Shown here: positions 13,734-19,264 of the stretch, piece by piece | Position numbering within the stretch: the stretch's first letter is position 1 | How the letters are laid out: every line of letters starts with the position of its first letter | Position numbers and translations under genes: made by a program | The notes under the pieces: generated by a model | What the model saw: only the letters and a program-made list of their open reading frames with translations | What the model was told of the DNA's origin: nothing | The model's database searches: none | NCBI GenBank assembly: GCA_036563895.1 | Contig: DATCLN010000025.1 | Span: 1 to 19,264 of the forward strand | DNA: 19,264 nucleotides | Reading direction: 5' to 3' | Source: ZCTH02-B3 sp036563895 | GTDB lineage: Bacteria > Bacillota > Bacilli > Paenibacillales > Paenibacillaceae

Positions 13734-15458
13734 TTATTTCGATTGACCCCCGCAAGCCGGAGCGATCCGATTCAAAAAATCCTCCCCGGTCGCCGCAAGT
13801 CCCCTGTCGCGGAACGCTTCGGCCACCAGGCGCAGCGTCTCCTCCGCCCGGACGAGGTCACGCTCCGCGATGCGACGGAAGTCTTCGGGTCCGACGATGC
13901 CTGCCGCCGCCATCCGGACGACGGCGTCCAGGCTCCGCTTCCGGTCCACGTCCCATTCGATGCGGCGCAGAAGAAACTTCAGGCGCCGGTTCCGCGCCCC
14001 GTCCGTTGCGCCCGCCGCGGGCGCCGACGCGGACGCCCGGACCAGATGGCAGGAGGTGCCGTACCGGTCCCACAGCTGTTCCATGAAGCCTTGGATCCGC
14101 TCCTCCGGAAGCACCCCGCGGAAGCGTTCGCCGGCCATCCGGCACAACGCGAGCAGAAAGCGTTCTTCCTCCGCCGAAGCGGGCCAGACCTGCGGAAACA
14201 CCTGCACGTGCTCCAGGCCCGCTTCCCGGAACAACTCCCCGATCTCCCGCGGCGTCCGGAACCGGACCGGCCCGTCCGCCAAGCCGCCGCTGCCGGCCAA
14301 ACGGCCGTAAGGCCATTTTCCTTCCAGCAGGCTGAAGATCAGAGCGTAATGATGGGGGTTCTGAAACCGGGCCATGAGGATCCCGTCCGGCTTCAGGCTC
14401 GCGGCGAGGTTCCGGAGCGTCTCCCGCGGGCGCCGCAATGTCTCCCACCCGGAACCGAGCAGAATCAGGTCAAAAAAAGCCGGCGGAAACCCCGGGTTTT
14501 CCGCGTCCAAGTCCAGCGCCCGCACCTGCGCCCGGCCGGCGAGGACCGCGGCGGCCGCCCGGGCCGCCCGCCCGTTCCGTTCCAGGCCGTAAAGCTCGGC
14601 TTCCGGATACCGCCGCATGAGGGAAAGCAGCGTCGCGCCGCAGCCGCAGGAGGCGTCAAGAATGCGGGCGGGTCTGCCTTTCGGCGCTCCCGCCGCGGCA
14701 ATAAGATCCTCGTGCAGGGCGCACGCCTCGGCGGACGAAAATCCCCATTTCGCAACAAACTTTTCCTCGTTGCGCCCAAGCAGCGCCGCAAAGGCGCCAT
14801 GACCCCACGCCCGGAACGAGGCGCTGCCGAAATGGTGGATGAAGGTGTCGCGGCACAGCAGCAGCCGGTACCCGGCCAGCCGGAGGCGCAGGCAGTAATC
14901 GTCGTCCTCGAAATTGCCCGGAGCGAACCGCTCGTCGAGAAACCCCGTCTTCTCGAAGGCCTCCCGCTTCAGCAGCAGGCAAAAGCCGATCAGCTTTACG
15001 CGCTCTTCCCGCTTGGCCGGATCCGGACGGTTGTGCGCCTCGGCGAACCGCCACATTTCCTCCAGGTTTTGGTATAAAATCGGAATCGCGGTATGATAGG
15101 CCGCCGCGTTGGTAACGGGGCCGACGGCGCCCACCCGCCCGTCGCTGTGCAGGGCGTCGAGCAGATTGTCCAGCCAGCGGGGCGTCACGACGGTATCGTT
15201 GTTGAGGAGCAGCAGGTTGTCTCCCCTCGCCTCGGCCAGTCCCCGGTTGCAGGCGGCGGGAAAACCGGCGTTGTCCGCCAGGCGGATCACCCGCACGTCG
15301 GGCTGGCGCTCCAGCCATTCCGCCGTCCCATCCGTCGAACCGTTGTCCACGGCGATGATTTCATAGCTGCCAAGGCGGGTATGCTTCCGGATGCTGTCGA
15401 TGCAAAGCCGGGTCAAGGCCAGTTGATTGTGCACGGGAATGATGATGCTGGTTTTCAT
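13734..15458 (-). CDS. GT2 glycosyltransferase fused to a SAM-dependent methyltransferase
   Basis: 574 residues from the ATG at 15458. Residues 1 to about 235 are a GT2 domain: TSIIIPVHNQLALTRLCIDSI, IIAVDNGSTDGT, GFPAACNRGL, LLLLNNDTVV (NND at 86-88) and FAPGNFEDDDYCLRLRLAGYR. Residues about 240-430 are a class I methyltransferase: ILDASCGCGATLLSLMRRYP (motif I, 266-285), ELYGLERN, FDLILLGSGWETLRRP. The last 90 or so residues are helical, charged and unassigned. The start overlaps the upstream gene's stop as ATGA, so a longer N terminus is unlikely. The protein could add a sugar and methylate it, or methylate the chain end to stop growth. Confidence 0.93.
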   Translation of the reverse strand: MKTSIIIPVHNQLALTRLCIDSIRKHTRLGSYEIIAVDNGSTDGTAEWLERQPDVRVIRLADNAGFPAACNRGLAEARGDNLLLLNNDTVVTPRWLDNLLDALHSDGRVGAVGPVTNAAAYHTAIPILYQNLEEMWRFAEAHNRPDPAKREERVKLIGFCLLLKREAFEKTGFLDERFAPGNFEDDDYCLRLRLAGYRLLLCRDTFIHHFGSASFRAWGHGAFAALLGRNEEKFVAKWGFSSAEACALHEDLIAAAGAPKGRPARILDASCGCGATLLSLMRRYPEAELYGLERNGRAARAAAAVLAGRAQVRALDLDAENPGFPPAFFDLILLGSGWETLRRPRETLRNLAASLKPDGILMARFQNPHHYALIFSLLEGKWPYGRLAGSGGLADGPVRFRTPREIGELFREAGLEHVQVFPQVWPASAEEERFLLALCRMAGERFRGVLPEERIQGFMEQLWDRYGTSCHLVRASASAPAAGATDGARNRRLKFLLRRIEWDVDRKRSLDAVVRMAAAGIVGPEDFRRIAERDLVRAEETLRLVAEAFRDRGLAATGEDFLNRIAPACGGQSK

Positions 15459-16543
15459 TCCGCCGCGCCCCGCCGGCCGAAGATCGCTTCCAGCTTCCTT
15501 TTGTTTTCCAGCACGATGGGATCGTCCGGAAAATACGAGCGCACGATTTCGTTGTGTGCATAGGCCTTGTCCAATTGTCCGAGTTTGCCGTAACAGATGC
15601 ACAGGAGCACATGCGGCAGATACGTCCAGCAAGACAGGTTCACCGCGCCCATGCAGTTTTCCGGCTTGCCGAGCTTAAGCGCCAGCTCGTACCAGGAAAT
15701 CGCCTGCCGGTAATTTCCGGTTTCCTGAAAATGATAGCCGATGCGGCAGCAGAAATCGGCGCGGGGCGCATCGTACTCGAAGGATTTGAGGAGATAGGCC
15801 AGTTCCTTTTCCCGGTCGCCGAGCTCCCGGTAGCAATGGGCGATCTTGTCGCAGGCGGCGAGATTGTCCTCGACGTTGTCCACGGATTCGGCAAAAAATC
15901 GCATATAGACTTCGATCGCTTCCCGGTATCGCTTGTGTTCGGCGAGTTCGTTGGCGTAGTAGAACAGGTCGCGGTGCGAAAGGGTTTCGCCGCGGGCCAG
16001 GCGGTTTTCGTAGATGCGGAGATTCCGGTCGGTGTGGGGCTCTTCCCGGCCGTGCCGGACGGCGATGTCGGAAAACAGGATGTTTCCGCCCACCGCCAGG
16101 TACTCGTGCACCGGGTCGTGCCACCGGAAGTTGCGGCTGCGCTTCACCAGCCGGTTCCGGCGGATGGCCATGACGGGCCGGCCCAGGGCATCGAACGACA
16201 GGTAGTAGAGCATGCACACGGCATCGATGCGGGGGTCGAGGGTCTTTTTCAGCTCGATGAGCTTGTCCCGGTCTTCCTCGGCCAAATAGTCGTCGGCGTC
16301 CAGCCACAGGATGTAATCCATGGTGGCAAGCTCGAAGGAACGGTTGCGCGCGGCGGCGAAATCGTCGATCCAGGCGAAATCGTGGATCCGGTCCGTGTAC
16401 CGGCGCACGATTTCCCGGGTCCGGTCCGCGGAACCGGTGTCGACGACGACGATCTCGTCAACCGCGTCCTTCACGGAATCGAGACACCGCGCGATCGTCC
16501 GCTCCGCGTCCCTGACAATCATGCAAAGGCTGATCGTGATCAC
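15455..16543 (-). CDS. GT2 glycosyltransferase with C-terminal TPR domain
   Basis: 362 residues with a GTG start at 16543. AAAAAGGAGT lies seven bases before the GTG, and the GT2 core begins at once with ITISLCMIVRDAERTIARCLDSV; upstream in-frame ATGs would add an unconserved tail. GT2 motifs: DEIVVVDTGSADRTREIV and YILWLDADDYL (DADD at 82-85). Residues about 190-345 are tetratricopeptide-like repeats (HKRYREAIEVYMRFF, GNYRQAISWYELALKLGK, LGQLDKAYAHNEIV). GT2-TPR proteins of this shape are common in Paenibacillus and Bacillus and include protein-modifying enzymes such as SunS. The TPR part may hold a protein acceptor, which suits the surface-protein gene just upstream. Confidence 0.93.
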   Translation of the reverse strand: MITISLCMIVRDAERTIARCLDSVKDAVDEIVVVDTGSADRTREIVRRYTDRIHDFAWIDDFAAARNRSFELATMDYILWLDADDYLAEEDRDKLIELKKTLDPRIDAVCMLYYLSFDALGRPVMAIRRNRLVKRSRNFRWHDPVHEYLAVGGNILFSDIAVRHGREEPHTDRNLRIYENRLARGETLSHRDLFYYANELAEHKRYREAIEVYMRFFAESVDNVEDNLAACDKIAHCYRELGDREKELAYLLKSFEYDAPRADFCCRIGYHFQETGNYRQAISWYELALKLGKPENCMGAVNLSCWTYLPHVLLCICYGKLGQLDKAYAHNEIVRSYFPDDPIVLENKRKLEAIFGRRGAAE

Positions 16544-16590
16544 GCCGCACACTCCTTTTTTGGCAGGCGGATGTTTTGGATAAGTACGGG

Positions 16591-16628
16591 AAAACAAGTC
16601 ATACGGCCGCATCGGGCCGTACAACTTG
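16591..16628 (-). terminator. Intrinsic terminator between the surface-protein gene and the glycosyltransferases
   Basis: On the minus strand CAAGTTGTACGGCC pairs with GGCCGTATGACTTG over 14 pairs (two G-T wobbles), six-base loop, then TTTTCCC. It begins nine bases after the surface-protein stop. Only some 50 bases remain before the next start codon, with no obvious promoter, so partial read-through may drive the transferases. Confidence 0.85.
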
Positions 16629-16636
16629 CCTTCCGG

Positions 16637-17056
16637 TCAGCCTTCCGCGGCGATGCCGTAGAAGACCTCCGGTCCGACGCGGGTGATGACGGAACCGGTC
16701 ACCGTGTTGACGAACGCCGCGTACGTGGTCAGCAGTCCCGCCGGAGCTCCCAGGTCCTGGGCGCTGAAGGAAACGAGGTCCACCGGGTTGCCAGTCGTGC
16801 TGTGCACCGCCGTGTAAATGATCGTGCCGGCGATGGTGGGCGAGTTGCGCACGATGCGGATGGCGAACGTCGTCCCCGCCGCGCCGGAAACGCCGATGGT
16901 GCCGGACAGGTCCACGACCGGATTGGGCACGTTTTGCGTCTCCAGGCCGATGCCGCCAAATTGGTTGGGATTGGTTTCGTCGGCGGACATGAGCGTGTTC
17001 GGGGCTCCGAACAGGCTGGAGTTCATCGACGTCTGCAGGTCGAGAAATCTCGGCAT
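16637..17056 (-). CDS. Small beta-rich, Ser/Thr/Asn-rich surface-type protein (unknown family)
   Basis: 139 residues, no signal peptide, no Cys. N-terminal part: MPRFLDLQTSMNSSLFGAPNTLMSADETNPNQFGGIGLETQNV. The rest reads as alternating beta strands (VVDLSGTIGVSG, TFAIRIVRN, GTIIYTAVHSTTG, VSFSAQDLGAP, VITRVGPEVFYGIA). I recognise a general likeness to small beta-sandwich domains of spore-surface proteins, without a firm family match. Many Ser, Thr and Asn residues could be sugar acceptors. AAGGAGGTG precedes the ATG by about eight bases, one of the strongest sites here, suggesting high expression. It has its own terminator and is followed by a TPR-glycosyltransferase, so a modification substrate is an attractive but unproven role. 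Confidence 0.75.
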   Translation of the reverse strand: MPRFLDLQTSMNSSLFGAPNTLMSADETNPNQFGGIGLETQNVPNPVVDLSGTIGVSGAAGTTFAIRIVRNSPTIAGTIIYTAVHSTTGNPVDLVSFSAQDLGAPAGLLTTYAAFVNTVTGSVITRVGPEVFYGIAAEG

Positions 17057-17089
17057 GCGAATCCACCTCCTTCCGTTCAGGGTTGCTCC

Positions 17090-17117
17090 ATTCTATGAAA
17101 ATGTGCTTTCTGAGAGT
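17090..17117 (-). promoter_or_regulatory. Possible mother-cell (sigma-K-like) promoter of the surface-protein gene
   Basis: Minus-strand CATAGAAT (17090-17097) resembles the sigma-K -10 CATANNNTA with the last base different; AC at 17116-17117 lies 18 bases upstream. It is well placed, 33 bases before the ATG. TAGAAT could equally be a sigma-A -10, but no -35 accompanies it. Confidence 0.3.
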
Positions 17118-17234
17118 TTGGACAAACCGCCGGCGCCATCCGTGGATTTTTCGGCCCGGCGCGGCCCGGACGGGCTCCGGCGGCTCCGCATAGGATGGAA
17201 GAAACGCTCCAAGCCAATATACGGGAGGACTTCG

Positions 17235-17807
17235 ATGATCACGGAAACCTACAGCAAGGACCTGATCGGCGCGTTGCAGAGCAAAATCAATCCGTCCTTC
17301 AGCCTGCTCGACGTGGGCTGCGGCCTTTGCCTGATGGCGCGGCATTTCGACTGCCAGGTCGTGCTCGCCCTGGACATCCACCGCCCCTATCTCGAAAACC
17401 GGCAGGACCGCTCGCCCCGCGTCATCCCGATCCACGCCGACGCGATGGATCTCGACAAACTGTTCCTGCCGAAGACGATTTCCACCGTGCTTTTGAATGA
17501 CGCGATCGAACATTTCACCAAGGCGGACGGCCTGAAGCTCCTGCGAATGGCCGAGGCCGTCGCCGTCCAGCGGGTGGTGGTGTTCACGCCCCGTGGCTGG
17601 TTTCCCCAGGGCGAATACGACCATTTCGGCATGGCCGGGCAAAAATACCAGGCGCACCGCAGCGGCTGGGAGCCGGAGGAGTTTGTGCAGCTCGGCTACC
17701 AGGTGCTGGTCTTCAAGGGCTTCCACGATGCCAGCAACCCGTCGTTCGTGCGGGCGTTCGGACCCCACCATCCGCCCGTGGACGCCATTTTGGCCTGGAA
17801 AGGCTGA
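17235..17807 (+). CDS. Class I SAM-dependent methyltransferase
   Basis: 190 residues. FSLLDVGCGLCLMARHFDCQVVLALDIHRPYLENR gives motif I (DVGCG, about residues 26-30) and the acidic residue at the end of strand 2 (ALDIH). HADAMDLDKLF and TVLLNDAIEHFTKADGLKLL give motifs II and III, and VVFTPRGWFPQGEYD follows. The short size and the EHF-type motif place it with small Methyltransf_11/UbiE-like enzymes. GGGAGGA lies five bases before the ATG at 17235. It is transcribed away from the surface-protein gene and next to a glycosyltransferase locus, so methylation of a sugar or glycan end is likely but inferred. Confidence 0.9.
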   Translation: MITETYSKDLIGALQSKINPSFSLLDVGCGLCLMARHFDCQVVLALDIHRPYLENRQDRSPRVIPIHADAMDLDKLFLPKTISTVLLNDAIEHFTKADGLKLLRMAEAVAVQRVVVFTPRGWFPQGEYDHFGMAGQKYQAHRSGWEPEEFVQLGYQVLVFKGFHDASNPSFVRAFGPHHPPVDAILAWKG

Positions 17808-17849
17808 CGGCCCGGGACAGCGCGGCGCATCCGCCGCGTCCCCGGGCCG
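17808..17849 (+). terminator. Large GC hairpin directly after the methyltransferase stop
   Basis: CGGCCCGGG (17808-17816) pairs with CCCGGGCCG (17841-17849), and inside it CGCGGCG (17821-17827) pairs with CGCCGCG (17832-17838) around a CATC loop. It starts at the base after the stop codon. No T run follows, so it may protect the message end or pause polymerase rather than act alone. Confidence 0.5.
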
Positions 17850-17877
17850 CCAGGCCGTCGAATTTGCCGTCCGTTCG

Positions 17878-17924
17878 CCTTTGCCGCGCGTTCCTTTGTG
17901 CGTCCCTTTGCCACGCGTTCCTTT
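17878..17924. repeat. 20-base direct repeat with one mismatch
   Basis: CCTTTGCCGCGCGTTCCTTT at 17878-17897 recurs at 17905-17924 with one G-to-A change. It lies in the convergent spacer between the methyltransferase and YolD genes (17808-17966), where no gene is seen. Read on the minus strand it is past the YolD stop. Confidence 0.6.
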
Positions 17925-17966
17925 TTTTGCCTGCCCTGGACCCTGGCACTCCTTTTCCCGCCGCCT

Positions 17967-18320
17967 TCAGCCGCCGTTCCCGTCGTACACCCCCACGATG
18001 TCCGCCGCGTCGATCCACCGGCCGCCGACGCGGATTTGGCGGCGGTCCGGGCGCACCTCCTCCACCGCGCCTTCCACGGTTTCATTCCCGTACGGACCGT
18101 AAAGCTCCAGGCAAATCGGCCGCCCCCGTTCCAGCGACCACGCCAGGGCCGCCTGGATCCGCTCCCGCTGCTGCTCGTCCAGCGCCGGGCGCTCCCGCCT
18201 GCCTCCCCGGCGTGCCTCGTCCCGGCGGCTGCGGATCTTTTCCTTGTGCTCGGGCAGGATCATCCGGCTGGACTCCCACAGCAGATTGCGGCCTTCGGTC
18301 AGCTTGTTGATCCGTTCCAT
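17967..18320 (-). CDS. YolD-like protein
   Basis: 117 residues from the ATG at 18320, chosen because GAGGTGA lies seven bases before it; a GTG nine bases upstream would overlap that site. The N-terminal NLLWESSRMILPEHKEKI and the C-terminal ICLELYGPYGNETVEGAVEEVRPDRRQIRVGGRWIDAADIVGV are typical of the YolD-like family. The middle (residues about 34-58) is an Arg/Glu-rich charged stretch. YolD-like proteins are usually encoded directly after UvrX-type Y-family polymerases and are damage-inducible in Bacillus; their biochemical role is not settled. That order is kept here, but 200 bases rather than the usual tight junction separate the two. Confidence 0.88.
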   Translation of the reverse strand: MERINKLTEGRNLLWESSRMILPEHKEKIRSRRDEARRGGRRERPALDEQQRERIQAALAWSLERGRPICLELYGPYGNETVEGAVEEVRPDRRQIRVGGRWIDAADIVGVYDGNGG

Positions 18321-18522
18321 GCGCTTCACCTCGCTGTCTCCACCTTGCTGTTTTCCCCGGGATCGCCGTGGCCGGCCGGGACGCCTCCTCCGCGCGCCGG
18401 CGTTCCGCGTCCGCCGGCGATCCGCGCCAGCCGGTCCGCGCCGCCGGCCGTCGCGGGTGTGCGCCGACGGTCCGCCGCCGTCCGCGCGCCGGGCCCGCGC
18501 CCGCCGCCGGACGACGGCCGCG

Positions 18523-19264
18523 CTACTTCGTGTGTCCGCCGATTTTGCCCGCGCGGTCCCGCGCCTGCCCCGCCGCCGTCAGCGAACACGCCCGCAAAAT
18601 CGCCGCGTCCCCGAACCGCTCCCTGATCCGGTCGGTGGCCGCCTCCAGGGCGCGCCATTTCTCGCGGTGGTCGAACAGCATGAGCTGGTACTCGCCGTCG
18701 TCCTGCAGGCCGCCCAGCGCCACGCCGATCCGGCGCACCGGCAGGCCGTCCCAGTGGCGGTCGAACAATTCCCGCGCGTGGCGGTACACGTCGTTCGTCA
18801 CATGGGTGGGGTACGGCATCGTGGTCTGGCGGAAAAAGCCGCTCGGCCGGTCGAAGTCCGCGCCCTGGCAGCCCACCGACACGACCCGGCCCATCCGACG
18901 CCGGGCGCGGGCGCGGCGGCAGACGAGGTCCGTCAGCTCCAGGAGCACCACGTGCAGCTCCTCCGCCGTGGCGTAGTCGCGGGGAAGCGTCATCTGGTGC
19001 CCGATGGCCTTCTCGCCCTCGTGCGCGTCCGGCGACACGGGCGACGTGTCGATGCCGTTGGCGATCCGCCAGATCACCTCGCCGTTGATGCCCCAGCGTT
19101 GCCGCAGGCGGGCGAGCGGCGTACGGGCCAGATCGCCGATGGTGGCGATGCCCATGCGGCGCAGGTGGGCGGCCATCCGCGAACCGATCATGAACATCTT
19201 CTCCACCGGCAGCTTCCACAGCGTGTCCTCCAGCCGCCGGCCGCGCAGGTCGAACAGGCCGTCG
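18523..19264 (-). CDS. UvrX/ImpB-type Y-family DNA polymerase (5' end beyond window)
   Basis: About 247 C-terminal residues are present; the frame runs open to the window edge, so the start and the catalytic palm domain are outside. The visible part begins in the thumb region, LWKLPVEKMFMIGSRMAAHLRRMGIATIGDLA, a helix-hairpin-helix. It continues through GINGEVIWRIANGIDTSPV and IGHQMTLPRDYAT into the little-finger domain: VRRIGVALGGLQDDGEYQLMLFD and RIRERFGDAAILRACSLT. It ends with the family-typical RAGKIGGHTK. Relatives (B. subtilis UvrX, YqjW) carry out error-prone synthesis across DNA lesions. The YolD partner follows. Because the catalytic residues are not visible, activity cannot be judged. 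Confidence 0.92.
   Translation of the reverse strand, partial: DGLFDLRGRRLEDTLWKLPVEKMFMIGSRMAAHLRRMGIATIGDLARTPLARLRQRWGINGEVIWRIANGIDTSPVSPDAHEGEKAIGHQMTLPRDYATAEELHVVLLELTDLVCRRARARRRMGRVVSVGCQGADFDRPSGFFRQTTMPYPTHVTNDVYRHARELFDRHWDGLPVRRIGVALGGLQDDGEYQLMLFDHREKWRALEAATDRIRERFGDAAILRACSLTAAGQARDRAGKIGGHTK

Noticed and set aside
13549..13740. Target-site duplication flanking the inverted-repeat island
   Set aside because: The bases just outside the two ends (ACAAC and TTTAT) do not match, so transposition cannot be claimed from the flanks.
15459..15632. A 58-residue N-terminal extension of the GT2-methyltransferase
   Set aside because: It would overlap the TPR-glycosyltransferase gene deeply; the GT2 core begins at the ATG that overlaps the upstream stop as ATGA.
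18326..19219. A 297-residue minus-strand frame that would bridge the polymerase and YolD genes
   Set aside because: It lies in another frame from the polymerase, whose motifs and tail are clear; its translation is Gly/Arg/Pro-rich without motifs.
1..19264. tRNA, rRNA, insertion sequence or prophage genes
   Set aside because: No cloverleaf, rRNA segment, transposase or integrase motif was seen on either strand.

Overview
The window reads as a high-GC, endospore-forming Gram-positive chromosome of the Paenibacillaceae type (Paenibacillus, Cohnella or Thermobacillus-like). The grounds are strong AGGAGG-type ribosome sites, YesM/YesN two-component proteins, a lipoprotein sugar-binding protein, a YjcZ-like small sporulation-type protein, a TPP-riboswitch-controlled ThiXYZ operon and a Y-family polymerase/YolD pair. 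Lineage is inferred from gene content only. High GC opens long false reading frames antisense to nearly every gene.

Left part (1-4600, minus strand): a carbohydrate-uptake module read right to left as AraC-type response regulator, sensor histidine kinase, then an extracellular solute-binding lipoprotein cut by the window edge. The first and last genes each have a plausible sigma-A promoter with a catabolite-repression (cre)-like site at the expected start of transcription. Permease genes are not in the window.

Middle left (4700-9340, minus strand): a thiamine-precursor uptake operon. A promoter leads into a complete TPP riboswitch whose antiterminator and terminator can both be drawn. Then come a ThiY-like binding lipoprotein, a PF01910 thiamine-binding protein, permease ThiX, ATPase ThiZ and a TatD-family metal hydrolase, most of them overlapping. 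A 68-residue YjcZ-like tail-anchored protein and its terminator follow. The TatD enzyme sits where thiamine-salvage operons elsewhere may carry a deformylase/amidohydrolase (YlmB).

Right-centre (9470-17810): a glycosylation locus. Three plus-strand glycosyltransferases (GT4, GT2, GT4) converge on three minus-strand ones (a TPR-GT2, a GT2 fused to a methyltransferase, and a GT2-like protein with a repetitive insert). To their right are a small beta-rich, Ser/Thr/Asn-rich surface-type protein with its own terminator and, divergently, a stand-alone methyltransferase. My reading is that this locus makes and attaches a glycan to a surface, possibly spore-surface, protein. A 177-bp AT-rich island bounded by perfect 20-bp inverted repeats lies inside it, and a GC-rich nested-repeat spacer separates the converging arms.

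Right end (17967-19264, minus strand): a YolD-like protein and the C-terminal two-thirds or so of a UvrX/ImpB-type Y-family DNA polymerase, a usual damage-response pair, separated here by an extremely GC-rich spacer.

The best candidates for something new are the TatD hydrolase in a TPP-controlled salvage operon, the surface-protein glycosylation locus, and the inverted-repeat island.
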